This document shows, one piece after another, positions 10,212 through 23,351 of a stretch of DNA of 64,000 nt. Made by a program: the position numbers and the translations under genes. The stretch covers positions 50,820,246 through 50,884,245 of the forward strand of contig JAPXFY010000026.1 in assembly GCA_030674185.1 (NCBI GenBank), written 5' to 3'. Under the pieces are notes generated by a model. That model did no database searches, was not told the DNA's origin, and worked only from the letters and a program-made list of their open reading frames with translations. This DNA is from Monoplex corrugatus. Lineage: Eukaryota; Mollusca; Gastropoda; Littorinimorpha; Ranellidae. Numbering within the stretch: the stretch's first letter is position 1; each line of letters starts with the position of its first letter.

Positions 10212-12860
10212 AACATACAGACATGGTGACGTATAGACGTGGTGATATACAGACATGGTGACATAATAGACATGGTGATATATAAACATAGTGACATACA
10301 GACACAGTGACATACAGACATGGTGACATAGACATGGTGATATATAGACATGGTGATATGCAGACATGGTGATACACAGACATGGTTATATGTAGATATG
10401 GTGATATACAGACATGGTGGCGTATAGACATGGTGACATATAGACATGGTGACATATAGACGTGGTGACATATAGACGTGGTGACATATAGACATGGTGA
10501 CATATAGACATAATGACATATAGACGTGGTGACATATAGACATGGTGACATATAGACATGGTGACATATAGACGTGATGACATATAGACGTGGTGACATA
10601 TAGACATGGTGACATATAGACATGATGACATATAGACATGGTGACATATAGATATGGTGACATATAGACATGGTGACATATAGACATGGTGACATATAGA
10701 CGTGATGACATATAGACATGGTGACATATAGATATGGTGACATATAGACATGGTGACATATAGACATGGTGACATATAGACATGGTGACATATAGACATG
10801 GTGACATATAGACATGATGACATATAGACATGGTGACATATAGACATGATGACATATAGACATGGTGACATATAGACGTGATGACATATAGACATGGTGG
10901 CATATAGACATGGTGACATATAGACATGGTGACGTATTGACATGGTTTCATATAGACATGGTGACATAGACATGGTGACATATAGACATGGTGATATGCA
11001 GACATGGTGATATACAGACATGGTTATATGTAGATATGGTGATATACAGACATGGTGACGTATAGACATGGTGACATATAGACGTTGTGACATATAGACG
11101 TGGTGACATATAGACGTGGTGATATATAGACGTGGTGACATATAGACATGGTTTCATATAGACGTGGTGACATATAGAGATGGTGACATATAGACGTGGT
11201 GACATATAGACATGGTGACGTATAGACATGGTGACATATAGACATGGTGACATATAGACATGGTGACATATAGACGTGGTGACATATAGACATGGTGACA
11301 TATAGACGTGGTGACATATAGACGTGGTGACATATAGACGTGGTGACATATAGACATGGTGACATATAGACATGGTTTCATATAGACGTGGTGACATATA
11401 GAGATGGTGACATATAGACATGGTGACATATAGACATGGTGACGTATAGACATGGTGACATATAGACATGGTGACATATAGACATGGTGACATATAGACG
11501 TGGTGACATATAGACATGGTGACATATAGACGTGGTGACATATAGACGTGGTGACATATAGACGTGGTGACATACAGACATGGTGACATATAGACGTGGT
11601 GACATATAGACGTGGTGACATATAGACATGGTGACATATAGACGTGGTGACATATAGACATGGTGACATATAGACGTGGTGACATATAGACGTGGTGACA
11701 TACAGACATGGTGACATATAGACGTGGTGACATATAGACATGGTGACATATAGACGTGGTGACATATAGACGTGGTGACATATAGACGTGGTGACATACA
11801 GACATGGTGACATATAGACGTGGTGACATATAGACGTGGTGACATATAGACATGGTGACATACAGACATGGTGACATATAGACGTGGTGACGTATTGACA
11901 TGGTGACGTATAGACATGGTGACGTATAGACATGGTGACGTATAGACATGGTGACATATAGACATGGTTACGTATAGACATGGTGGCATATAGACATGGT
12001 GGCATATAGACATGGTGACATAGACATGGTGACGTATAGACATGGTGACGTATAGACATGGTGACGTATAGACATGGTGACGTATAGACATGGTGACGTA
12101 TAGACATGGTGACGTATAGACATGGTGACGTATAGACATGGTGACATATAGACATGGTGACATATAGACGTGGTGACATAGACATGGTGATGTACTGACA
12201 TGGTTATATATAAACATGGTGACATATAGACATGGTGATATATCGACATGGTGACATACAGACATGGTGATATATAGACATGGTGATATATATATATAGA
12301 CATGGTGATATATAAACATGGTGACATATAGACATGGTGACATATAGACATTGTGACAGATATAGACATGGTGACATATAGACATGGTGACATATACACA
12401 TGGTGATATATAGACATGGTGACATACAGACATGGTGATATATAGACATGGTGATATATATATAGACATAGTGATATATAGACATGGTGATATATAGACA
12501 TGGTGATATTTATAGACATTGTGACAGATATAGACCTGGTGACATATAGACATGGTGACATATAGACTTTGTGATATACAGACATGCTGACATACAGACA
12601 TGGTAACGTACAGACATGATGACATACAGACATGGTGACATATAGGCATGGTGGCATATAGACATGGTGACATATAGACATGGTGACATATAGACATTGT
12701 GACATATAGACATGTGACATATACACATGGTGACACATACACATGGTGACATATTGTCATGGTGATATACAGACATAGTAACGTACAGGCATGATGACAT
12801 ACAGACGTGGTGACATAGACATGGTGATATATAGACATGGTGACATACAAACATGGTAAC
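10212..12860. repeat. 16-bp tandem array (array 1)
   Basis: About 165 copies of GACATATAGACATGGT, with CGTGGT, GTATAG and ATACAG variants. Because 16 is not a multiple of three and the minus strand of the unit has no stop, all three minus frames stay open with a 16-residue period; these frames are artefacts. The left part is regular. The right part from 12200 contains TATATA expansions and more variation. Confidence 0.95.
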
Positions 12861-12869
12861 AGCTGGGGT

Positions 12870-12905
12870 TGTTTTTTGTTGTTGTTGTTGTTGTTGTTGT
12901 TGTTT
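12870..12905. repeat. (GTT)n microsatellite
   Basis: GTT trinucleotide run at the junction between array 1 and inserted repeat R1, possibly the tail of the inserted element. Confidence 0.8.
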
Positions 12906-13440
12906 GTTTAAAGCCCAGCCGACTGCTTACATCCATATCAGGGCTATAACTATTTCAAAACATACACAATACTTCAACAGAAATAAAAGAAAAAATTAAG
13001 TGTTCATATGAATGCATTCACGCACATAACCAAAGGAGATCTTCCTGGCGTTAACCACTCCGTCCAATTTATCACACAGGCGATAAAAAAAATGAATACA
13101 AATTTAAAAATAATTATGGACACTAAATATATAAAAACGGACCTAAATTACCGAAAATTGCTTCCGCATATCTCACTTCCCTAGAGCCAAAAAAAAATGC
13201 CCTTAATACATGTACCTAGTTATCAGTCCTAAGAGAAAGTACACAAGGCTTTATCGAACACATACAGGAAAATGGACCAACAAGGCAGAAAATGATAGGA
13301 AGAAATAACAGAAAGCAAAGGAGGAAGAAAGAAACAAAGAGAGCAAGAGAAAAGAGGAAATTTCTAGCACAGAATTTCCAGAAAGTGAGGATACTATTTA
13401 TACTGAAAGAGCCCCTGGTATCCCCACGTGGGGACATTGT
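12895..13440 (-). repeat. dispersed repeat R1, copy 2 (inside array 1)
   Basis: Reverse-complement copy of the repeat at 4316-4835. It is bounded on the left by GTTTAAAGCCCAGC after a GTT run and on the right by CCCCACGTGGGG. 16-bp array units resume immediately after it, so it interrupts array 1. Confidence 0.8.
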
Positions 13441-13545
13441 GACATACAGACATAGTGACATACAGACAGGATGACATAAAGACATAGTGGCATATAGACA
13501 TGGTGGCATACAGACATGGTGACATATAGACATGATGATATATTA
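13433..13545. repeat. 16-bp tandem array, resumed
   Basis: About seven diverged copies of the array 1 unit, on the far side of repeat R1. Confidence 0.85.
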
Positions 13546-13699
13546 CTGTCTATATCTCATAGTATTTTTATATCATTGTGTCATGTCATAGTGCCTCTAT
13601 GTCAATGTGTATAGCACTCATTTCCGCTCTCCAACACAATGTATAAACCCACCTCAGGGCCCACAGAATCTGGGACAGTGCTATGACGGGACGTTACTA

Positions 13700-14143
13700 T
13701 TTTTTCCCCATCCCATTTTCTGCGGCACTTTAATGGCCACAGAAGCTGGCGCAGTCTTTTTCAATGCGATGATGATGATGCCGGTGAGGATGATAATCAT
13801 GATCCTATGGAGTTCCATTTAGGATTGAGACTGCGTAACAGGGCTGTACTCTACGCTTACTATCATAATATATCCTGGCATCAACCAGACCCGAGAGATA
13901 CGGACACCTGCGGTGCTGGTCAGAAGACTCGAGCAACACCCTCAGTGACGCATCAGTGAAGTGGATGAGACTTGACTGTGTGGTCCCAGTCTTCCAGTGA
14001 GCCCATAGCACGCCCAGCTCTGGGTAGGAGCCGGTTAGAGCCGAAAAATCCCACAATGATTTTTCAAGGCACTGATGAGGATTCTAACCCACAACCTTCC
14101 AGTCGGTAGTCCGTTGCGTTAACCACTACACCAAGGCGACTGG
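13700..14143 (-). mobile_element. tRNA-derived SINE S1, copy 1
   Basis: Minus-strand copy of the SINE that is best preserved at 44165-44600. The tRNA-like head lies at the high end (TGTAGTGGTTAACGC, then a B-box-like GGGTTAGAATCC). The body contains matches around AGACTTGACTGTGTGG and CTGCGGTGCTGGTC. A TGATGATGATG run lies at 13769-13778 within the tail. Confidence 0.75.
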
Positions 14144-14199
14144 TCGACGTTACTATTTTTATCTATGACTACACAAAGTGATATGAAGATATTGTGACA

Positions 14200-14318
14200 T
14201 TACTATCTATAAACCCACCTCAGGGCCAAAAGAATCTGGGACAGTGCTGTGACGAGACGTTACTATTTTTATCTATGACTACACAGGGTGATATGAAGAT
14301 ACTGTGACATGACAGTAA
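14200..14318. repeat. duplicated segment between arrays
   Basis: Repeats 13628-13725 (TATAAACCCACCTCAGGGCC, TCTGGGACAGTGCT, GACGTTACTATTTTT). One of the two copies thus lies on each side of SINE S1. Confidence 0.7.
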
Positions 14319-14319
14319 G

Positions 14320-17300
14320 GACATGGTGACATGTAGACAGAGACATATAGACATGGTGACATGTAGACAGAGACATACAGATATGGTGACATGTAGACAG
14401 AGACATATAGACATGGTGACATGTAGACAGAGACATACCGATATGGTCACATGTAGACAGAGACATATAGACATGGTGACATGTATACAGACACATATAG
14501 ACATGGTGACATGTAGACAGAGACATATAGACATGGTGACATGTAGACAGAGACATATAGACATGGTGACATGTACAGAGACAATATAGACAGGGTACAT
14601 GTAGACAGAGACATATAGACATGGTGACATGTAACAGAGACATATAGACATGGTGACATGTAGACAGAGACATATAGACATGGTGACATGTAGACAGAGA
14701 CAAAATAGACCATGTGACATGAGACAGTACATATAGACATGGTCACATGTAGACAGAGACATATAGACATGGTGACATGTAGACAGAGACATATAGACAT
14801 GGTGACATGTAGACAGAGACATATAGACATGGTGACATTAGACAGAGACATAAACATGTGACATGCATACAGAACACTATAGACATGGTGACATGTAGAC
14901 AGACATATAGACATGGTGACATGTAGACAGAGACATATAGACATGTATGCATAACAGACACATATAGACATGGTGACATGTAGACAGAGACATATAGACA
15001 TGGGACATGTAACAGAGACATATAGACATGGTGACATGTAGACAATCATATAGACATGGTGAACATATATAGACAGAGACATATAGACATGGTGACATGT
15101 AGACAAAACATATAGACATGGTGACATGTAGACAGAGACATATGACATGGTGACATGTAGACAGAGACATATAGACATGGTGACATAGTAGACAGAGACA
15201 TATAGACATGGTGACATATAGACAGAGACATATATCGACATGGTGACATGTAGACAGAGACATATAGACATGGTGACATGTAACAGAGACATATAGACAT
15301 GGTGACATGTAGACAGAGACATATGACATGTAGACAGAGATACAGGGTGACATGTAGACAGACACATATAGACATGGTGACATGTAGACAGACACATATA
15401 GACATGGTGACATGTATACAGAGACATATAGACATGGTGACATGTAGACAGAACATAAAGACATGTGACATGAAAGACAGACATATAGACATGGTGACAT
15501 GTAGACAGAGGCATACAGACATGGTGACATGTAGACAGAGACATATAGACATGGTGACATGTATACAGAGACATATAAACATGGTGACATGTAGACAGAC
15601 ATATAGACATGGTGACATGTAGACAGAAACATATAGACATGGTGACATGTAGACAGACATATAGACATGGTGACATGTAGACAGAGACATATAGACATGG
15701 TGACATGTAACAGAGACACTAGACATGTGACATATAGACAGAGACATATGATCATGGTGACATGAGACATATAGACATGGTGACATATAGACAGAGACAT
15801 ATAGACATGGTGACATGTAGACAGACATATAGACATGGTGACATGTAGACAGAACATATAGACATGGTACATGTAGACAGAGACATATAGCATGTAAACA
15901 GAGACATATAGACATGGTGACATGTAGACAGAGACATATAGAATGGTGACATGTAGACAGAGACATATAGACATGGTAGACAGAACATATAGACATGGTA
16001 ACATGTAGACATAGACATGGTACATGTAGCAGAGACATATAGACATGGTGACATGTAACAGAACATATATGACGACTGACATGTGACATAGAATATAGAC
16101 ATGTACAGAGACATATATGACATGGTGATATGTAACAGAGACATATAGACATGGTGACATGTAGACAGAGACATATAGACATGGTGACATGTAGACAGAG
16201 ACATATGACATGGTGACATGTAGACAGAGACATATAGACATGGTAACATGTAGACAGAGACATATAGACATGCTGACATGTAACGACACATATAGACATT
16301 GTGACATGTACACAGAGACATATAGACATGTAATACAGACACTATAGACATGGTGACATGTACACAGACATATAGACATGGTGACATGTAGACAGAGCAG
16401 ACAGACATGGTGACATGTAGACAGACATAGAGACATGGTGACATGTAGACAGAGACATATAGACATGGTGACATGTAGACAGACATATAGACATGGTGAC
16501 ATGTAGACAGACATATAGACATGGTGACATGTAGACAGACATATAGATATGGTGGCATGCAGACAGAGACATATAGACATGGTGACATGTAGAGAGACAT
16601 ATAGACATAGTGAATGTAGACAGAGACATATAGACATGGTGACATGTAGACAGAGTCATATAGACATGGTGACATAATAGACAGCACATATAGACATGGT
16701 GACATGTAGACAACATATAGACATGGTGACATTAAACAGAGACATATAGACATGGTGATATGTAGACAGAGAATGCATGACATGGTGCATGTAGACAGAG
16801 ACATATGACATGGTGACATGTAGACAGAGGCATACAGACATGGTGATACATAGACAGCGACATATAGACATGGTGACATGTAGACAGACATATAGACATG
16901 GTGACATGTAGACAGAGACATATAGACATGGTGACATGTAGACAGAGAGATAAGACATAGTGACATGTAGACAGAGACATATAGACATAGTGACATGTAG
17001 ACAGAGACATATGGACATGGTGACATGTAGACAGAGACATAGACATGGTGACATGTAGACAGAGACATATGACATGTAGACAGAGACATATAGACATGGT
17101 GATACATAGACAGAGACATATGACATGGTGACATGTAGACAAAGACATAGACATGGTCACATGTAGACAGACATATAGACATGGTGACATGTAGACAGAG
17201 ACGTATAGACATGGTGACATGTAGACAGACATATAGACATGGTGATATGTAGACAGAGACATATAGACATGGTGACATGTAGACAGAGACATATAGACAT

Positions 17301-18921
17301 GGTGACATATAGACAGAGACATATAGACATGGTGACATGTAGACAGACATATAGACATGGTGGCATGTAGACAGAGACATACAGACATGGTGACATGTAG
17401 AAAGAGACATATCGACATGTGACATGTAGACAGAGACATACGGAGTGTGACATGTAGACGACACAGATAGACAGTGACATGTAGACAGACACATATAGAC
17501 ATGGTGACATGTAGACAGACACATATAGACATGTTGACATGTAGACAGACATATAGACATGGTGACATGTAGACAGAGACATATAGACATGGTGACATGT
17601 AGACAGAGACATATAGACATGTAGACATGTAGACAGAGACATATAGACATGGTGGCACTAGACATTGTCTTATAGACATGGTGACCTGTAGACAGAGACA
17701 TATAGACATGGTGATACATAGACAGAGACATATCTACATAGTGACATGTAGACAAAGACATAGACATGATGACATATAGACAGAGACATATACACATAGT
17801 GACATGTAGACAGAGACATATAGACATGTAAACAGAGACATACAGACATGGTGATACATAGACAGAGACATGTAGACATGGTGACATGTAGACAAAGACA
17901 TAGACATGATGACATGTAGACAGAGACATATAGATATAGTGATACATAGACAGAGACATATAGACATAGTGACATGTAGACAGAGACGTATAGACATGGT
18001 GACATGTAGACAGAGACATATAGACATGGTGATACATAGACAGAGACATATAGACATGGTGAAATGTAGACAAAGACATAGACATGGTGACATGTAGACA
18101 GAGACATATAGACATGGTGACATGTAGACAGACACATGTAGACATGGTGACATGTAGACAGAGACACATAGACATGGTGACATGTAGACAGGTACATATA
18201 GACATGGTGACATGCAGAGACATATAGACATGGTGGCATGTAGACAGAGACATACAGACATGGTGGCATGTAGACAGAGACATATCGACATGGTGACATT
18301 TAGACAGAGACATATCGACATGTAGACAGAGACATACAGATATGGTGACATTTAGACAGACATATAGATATGGTGACATGTAGACAGAGACATATAGACA
18401 TGGTGACACGTAGACAGAGACATATAGACATGGTGACATGTATACAGACACATATAGACATAGTGACATGTACACAGAGACATATAGACATGGTGACATG
18501 TACACAGAGACAGACATGGTGACATGTAGACAGAGACATACAGACATGGTGACATGTAGACAGAGAGATATAGACATAATGACATGTAGACAGAGACATA
18601 TAGACATAATGACATGTAGACAGAGACATATAGACATGGTGACATGTAGACAGAGACATATAGACATGGTGACATGTAGACAGAGACATACAGACATGGT
18701 GACATGTAGACAGAGATATATAGACATGGTGACATGTAGACAGAGACATATAGACATGTAGACAGAGACATATAGACATGGTGACATGTAGACAGAGACA
18801 TATAGACATGGTGACACGTAGACAGAGACATATAGGCATGGTGACATGTAGACAGACATATAGACATGTAGACAGAGACGTATAGACATGGTGACACGTA
18901 GACTGACATATAGACATGTAG
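14320..18921. repeat. 30-bp tandem array (array 2), left block
   Basis: About 150 copies of a 30-bp unit made of the array 1 16-mer GACATATAGACATGGT plus the 14-mer GACATGTAGACAGA. As 30 is a multiple of three and the minus strand lacks stops, very long minus-strand open frames result (up to 1068 codons); I do not call them genes. The stretch 14570-16760 is full of one- and two-base indels, whereas 17150-18920 is much more regular. Confidence 0.95.
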
Positions 18922-18970
18922 TAGTAGGCCTCCTTCGGTCATGACTGACCATGGACAAAGTACATCCGTT

Positions 18971-20353
18971 CTAATGTCTAGATGGGCTGTCTGCTTGGTC
19001 CAAGCAGCGTCGCCTGTGACTGTACAGACCAATGCGAGAGAGGCAGTCTCTGTCGCAGCGGTCGCATGTGTATGTTGATGCTGGTCTGTTGGCTGTCATC
19101 CCTTTTCTGCGAACTCGCTTTTCTGCTGCAGCAGCTGACAGTTTGTCCTCACCAATCCGCAGCTGTTTTTTGAGAGTAGTTCTCCAGCTGTTGCGGTCGT
19201 CTGCGAGGTCCTCCCAGGACTCAGTGTTGATCTCAAGCGCCTTCATGTCACGCTTGCAAACGTCTTTGTATCTCAGCTGTGGGCGGCCAATGTTTCTCTG
19301 CCCTGTGGCAAGCTCACCATAAAGGATGTCTTTTGGGATGCGACCATCTTCCATGCGGCGAACGTGGCCCAACCAGCGCAGCCAACGTTGTCTCAGCATG
19401 GTATGCATGGTTGGGAGGCCAGCGCAGGTTAGGACTTCGGTGTTGGTCACCTTGTCTTGCCAGGAAATGCCAAGTATGCGCCGTAGGCTTCTCAGGTGGA
19501 AGGTATTGAGCCTTTTCTCCTGATGAGCATGCGTGGTCCACGCCTCGCTGCCATACAGCAAGGTGCTGAGGACACAGGCGTTGTATACAGCCATCTTTGT
19601 CTTTGTGGTCAGCTTGGGATTTGTCCACACCCTTTGTGTGAGGCGGGCTAGTGTTGTGGCTGCCTTCCCGATCCTCTTGTCGACCTCTGTGTCAAGGGAG
19701 AGGTTATCGGTGATGGTGGACCCAAGATATGTGAATTGATGGATGGCTTCAAGCTCGTAGTCATCAATGGTGATGGCTGGTGGAGATGGCGTGTCTTGGC
19801 CCAGGACGTTTATCTTCTTAAGACTGATGGTCAGACCAAAATCTTTGCAGGCCTGGGAGAAGCGGTCCATTAGTGACTGCAAGTCCCGCTGAGTATGGGT
19901 CACAACTGCGGCATCGTCGGCAAATAGCATGTCTCTGATGAGGGCTTCACAGACCTTTGTCCTTGCTCTGAGGCGGGCGAGGTTGAAGAGCCTGCCATCT
20001 GATCTGGTCCGCAGGTGGATCCCTTCTTGCGCTGTGCTGAATGCATGCCTCAGGAGGAGAGCGAAGAAGATTCCAAAGAGGGTTGGGGCCAGGACGCAGC
20101 CTTGTTTCACACCGCTGCGTACGTCGAAGGGCTTGGAGAGGTTTCCGTTGAACTGCACCATCCCTTTCATGTTTGAGTGGAAGGACTCAATTAAGCTGTG
20201 CAGTTTGGGGGGGCAGCCGATTTTTCGGAGAGCCCTGAAAAGGCCATCTCTGCTGACTAGGTCAAAGGCCTTGGTGAGGTCAATGAATGCCACATACAGG
20301 GGCATCCGCTGCTCTCTGCACTTCTCCTGGATTTGGCGAAGGGAGAAGACCAT
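18971..20353 (-). pseudogene. LINE reverse transcriptase and C-terminal zinc finger
   Basis: Open piece of 460 codons that copies element RNA into DNA at the nicked target. RT motifs in order: FIDLTKAFDLVSR (first catalytic Asp), GVKQGCVLAPTLF, MLFADDAAVV (catalytic FADD, intact), LKKINVLG and FTYLGSTI. Then comes the thumb/connection region with LYGSEAWT, RRILGISWQDKVTN and RWLRWLGHVRRMEDGR. The last 35 residues carry a C-x2-C ... H-x4-C zinc-finger-like motif. RT residues upstream of 20353 continue in another frame (GDNGIP-like and NNYRGISLP segments around 20480-20690), so one-base indels separate the pieces. The initial Met of the open piece is internal, not a real start. Clade not assigned; RTE-like or Nimb/I-like are possible. 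Confidence 0.88.
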
Positions 20354-21285
20354 GTCTACCGTGGATCTCTCTGCTCGAAAACCACACTGTGATTCCGGGT
20401 AGACGCGTTCAGCCAGTTTCTGCAGGCGGATTAGGAGGACCCGAGCATAGACTTTGCCAACAATGCTGGGAGCGAGATACCTCTGTAGTTGTTGCAGTCG
20501 CTCCTTTCGCCCTTGTTTTTGTACAGGGTGACGATCTTGACATCCCTCATGTCCTGTGGTACAGCTCCCTCATTCCAACACTGACAGAGAACTGCGTGCA
20601 AAGGGTGCAGAAGAGAAGTCTTGCAGTGCTTGATGAGGTCTGGGGGAATTCCGTCGTTGCCAGGTGCCTTCCCTGATGCCAGGCTATCAATGGCCTTGCT
20701 GAGTTTGTCTGCAGTTGCTCTGTGTCAAGTTCTTCCATTACCGGCATGCACTTGATGGCATCGAGGGCTAAGGGGGACACCATGTTCTGTGTGGAGTAGA
20801 GGTCGGAGTAGTGTTCCGCCCATCTTTCCATCTGTTGGCTAGGATTGCTGATTACTTCCCCAGTGGAGGATTTGAGGGGGGCGATCTTGCTCTGTGTTGG
20901 TCCCAGTGCCTTCTTGATGCCATCATACATTCCTCGGATGTTGCCTCTTTCAGCAGCACTCTGTATCTCTTCGCTGAGCTCTGTCCAGTACTCGTTTGCG
21001 CAGCGCCTGGCGTTAAGCTGAACCTTACTTCTGGCAGCCTGAGGATTTGCAGGTTCTTCTCACTGGGTGACCGCTTATACTTGGTGATGCGGCACGCTTG
21101 GCCTCAACAGTGGGAGTCATCTCTGATGATTTGGCCTCAAACCAGTCGTGGGACTTCACAGTTTTCTTCCCAAAGGTGGCCATAGCAATGCGGTGCATGG
21201 TGTCTCGTAGCGTTTCGCATCTCTCAGTGGCAGTCTCTGGGCTGCAATGCATCGTATTCTCTCTGAAAGGCCTCTGCGAACTGTT
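20354..21285 (-). pseudogene. LINE linker and N-terminal RT region, frameshifted
   Basis: Connects the endonuclease and RT pieces in shifting frames. Recognisable stretches are MSQPDLVEQFAEAF (about 21265-21305), WTELSEEIQ-like and YDGIKKALGPTQSKIAPLK (about 20875-20930), and QMERWAEHYSDLYST (about 20790-20835), which is typical of the region just before the RT palm. At least three or four one-base shifts separate them. Confidence 0.75.
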
Positions 21286-22143
21286 CTACAAGATCTGGCT
21301 GAGACATCTTGCTGACGTCAATGCGAGGGTTCCTTGTTTCTTTGAGCAGCGGAACTTCTTTGGTTGTAGCCTGATCTTGCAACATACCAGAGAGTGGTCT
21401 GTGTCGCAGTCTGCGCTGTGATAAGAGCGAGTGTGGAGAACGTTTTTGATAGCGGCACGTCTTACTAGGATCAAATCCAGTTGGTGCCAATGTTTTGAGC
21501 GGGGATGCCTCCAGGAGACTTTGTGCTGAGGCTTCGTCTTGAAGAAGGAGTTGGCGATGCACAGTTCATGGCAGGCGCAAAACTCAAGCAGTCGCTGTCC
21601 ATTCTCATTCATTTTCCCCACTCCAAAGGAACCGAGGCAGAAGGGCCATGAGTCATTGTCTGCACCCACTCTGGCATTGAAGTCGCCCAGGAGAACAAGT
21701 TGTTCTGTCCTGGGGATGTTCCTTATGGTTGATGCAAGATTTTCGTAGAACTCATCCTTGGTGTCTGGAGAGGCGGACAGAGTTGGGGCATAAACGCTGA
21801 TGAGAGTGACATAGCCTTCGGTGGTGTTGAGGCGGAGAGTCAAGAGTCGTTCTGAACCGCCGCTGCCTGGTTCAATCATGTTCAGCAGGCTGTTACTTAC
21901 TGCAAAGCCTACTCCGTGCTCTCTTGGGGCATCAGAGCTCTTTCCTTGCCAGAAGAAGGTGTAGTCCCTTTCCTTTAGTGTTCCTGAGTCAGCCAGCCGT
22001 GTTTCCTGCAGAGTGGCAATGTCCACATTGAGCCTCTTTAGTTCGCTGTTTATGACGGCGGTTTTTCTGGCGTCGCTGATGTCTTGCAGATCTTGGGAGA
22101 GCCCAGGCATCATTGTTCGGACATTCCAACAGCCCAGTTTCAC
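21286..22143 (-). CDS. LINE apurinic-like endonuclease domain
   Basis: 285-codon open frame for the exonuclease-endonuclease-phosphatase domain that nicks target DNA to prime reverse transcription. Family motifs are all visible: CWNVRTM near the start (Asn), IATLQETRL (catalytic Glu), LISVYAPT (Tyr), LLGDFNARVG (Asp/Asn), WHQLDLILVRR and CDTDHSLV (C-terminal Asp-His pair; Thr instead of the usual Ser). It starts at the Met before KLGCWNVRTM, the standard beginning of this protein. The frame shifts near 21350, so the last 20 or so residues are out of register with what follows in related elements. Confidence 0.88.
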   Translation of the reverse strand: MKLGCWNVRTMMPGLSQDLQDISDARKTAVINSELKRLNVDIATLQETRLADSGTLKERDYTFFWQGKSSDAPREHGVGFAVSNSLLNMIEPGSGGSERLLTLRLNTTEGYVTLISVYAPTLSASPDTKDEFYENLASTIRNIPRTEQLVLLGDFNARVGADNDSWPFCLGSFGVGKMNENGQRLLEFCACHELCIANSFFKTKPQHKVSWRHPRSKHWHQLDLILVRRAAIKNVLHTRSYHSADCDTDHSLVCCKIRLQPKKFRCSKKQGTLALTSARCLSQIL

Positions 22144-22877
22144 TGCTGATCTTTTTCCTGATCTGTTTCTTGAATTTGAATTTTTCTTTTTGTTTGGTGC
22201 GGTAATTAACGACCTGCTTGTCAGATTTTCTCCTAATCTTCATGCACCCAATGAAGAAGGCAGGTCGTGGCGGGACAGCACCTAACTGGCTGGGGCTGCC
22301 CAGCTTAGGCGGGCGGTAGTGTCCAGTAAGACACGAAGGTCTCTCCCACCGTCAAAAGCAACCCCTGGCGTCAGCTCTACGCCAGTTGAGCAATGACTTA
22401 TCACCGGTATCTGTTGCTTCCCGTGTTGTGCCGACACTAGTGTTAGTAGCGAGACTGGAGTGTCCTCTGCAGGTCGTAGGTGCAGAGTGTTTGTGGATGA
22501 ATGGACGGATGTAAGCCTGGGCAGTGTAATATGGAAGACAGGCTGTTGCCCATGCAACTTGTCCCCCCTCTCCACCTCGCTGACAGATCCAAAGGAACAG
22601 CAGGGCTGTTACGTTTTGGTGCCAACGCGGCCGCAGGGGGCGGTGTGTGCCATCCAACCGCCTTAGGGGCCCCACACCGGATTTACTGTCAGGGTTTACT
22701 CCCTTAGCTAGATGGCCGCGGGTAGCTCTCCAGAGCTGGCGCCCTTTGATGGATCTAATTTATTTCCACCCGGGTTTCTAGCCACCCTCCTCACCATCCT
22801 CCTGAGAGGACTGGTGGGGTTGCTGGTTTAGTCGCCAGCAATTCAACCCTGTGACAGGTAGTACTGGGTTCCAGGTT
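22144..22877 (-). other. 5' leader of the LINE
   Basis: GC- and CpG-rich sequence upstream of the endonuclease ORF. It has short open frames (for example 22352-22675 and 22282-22575, minus) with no recognised domain. It probably contains the internal promoter; an ORF1 is not evident. Confidence 0.55.
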
Positions 22878-23307
22878 ACATGTAGACAGAGACATACAGG
22901 CAAGGTGACATATAGATACATATAGACATGGTGACATGTAGACAGACATATAGACATGGTGACACATAGACAGAGACATATAGACATGTAGACAGAGACA
23001 TATAGACATGTAGACAGAGACATATAGTCATGGTGACATGTAGACAGAGACATATAGACATGGTGGCACTAGACATTGACATATAGACATGGTGACCTGT
23101 AGTCAGAGACATATAGACATGGTGAATGTAGACAGAGACATATAGACATGGTGACACGTAGACAGAGACCTACAGACATGGTGACACGTAGACAGACATA
23201 TAGACATGTAGACAGAGACATATAGACATGGTGACATGTATACAGACATACAGAATTGGTGACACGTAGACAGAGACATATAGACAGAGACATATAGACA
23301 TGGTGAC
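22878..23307. repeat. 30-bp tandem array (array 2), right block
   Basis: About 14 units of the same 16+14 repeat, resuming immediately after the LINE. Shows that the LINE interrupted a continuous array. Confidence 0.92.
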
Positions 23308-23351
23308 AAACTAGCTTTTTGGGGGGATGGGTGGGAATTGGTTTTGCTGAG

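Larger units (their letters stand above)
18922..22877 (-). mobile_element. near full-length APE-type LINE inserted in array 2
   Basis: About 3.96-kb non-LTR retrotransposon on the minus strand. Order from its 5' end (high coordinate): GC-rich leader of about 730 bp, endonuclease, reverse transcriptase, C-terminal zinc finger, short 3' end with a TAC-type tail (GTAGTAGTAGG on the plus strand at 18918-18928). The array motif ACATGTAG occurs at both borders (18914-18921 and 22878-22885), as expected for a target duplication, though the array itself also supplies this motif. The coding region has several single-base frameshifts, so the copy is nearly complete but not intact. Confidence 0.9.

Noticed and set aside
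10144..12854. Several overlapping minus-strand open frames of 250-490 codons over array 1
   Set aside because: All three minus frames are open at once because the 16-bp unit has no stop on that strand, which is a composition effect rather than coding.
14320..18921. CRISPR-like array
   Set aside because: Units are contiguous with no unique spacers, and the genome is eukaryotic.
15752..18958. Minus-strand open frame of 1068 codons (and others up to 586 codons) over array 2
   Set aside because: The 30-bp unit is a multiple of three and lacks stops on the minus strand, so length is expected. No start context, no non-repeat domain, and frames break where single-base indels occur.
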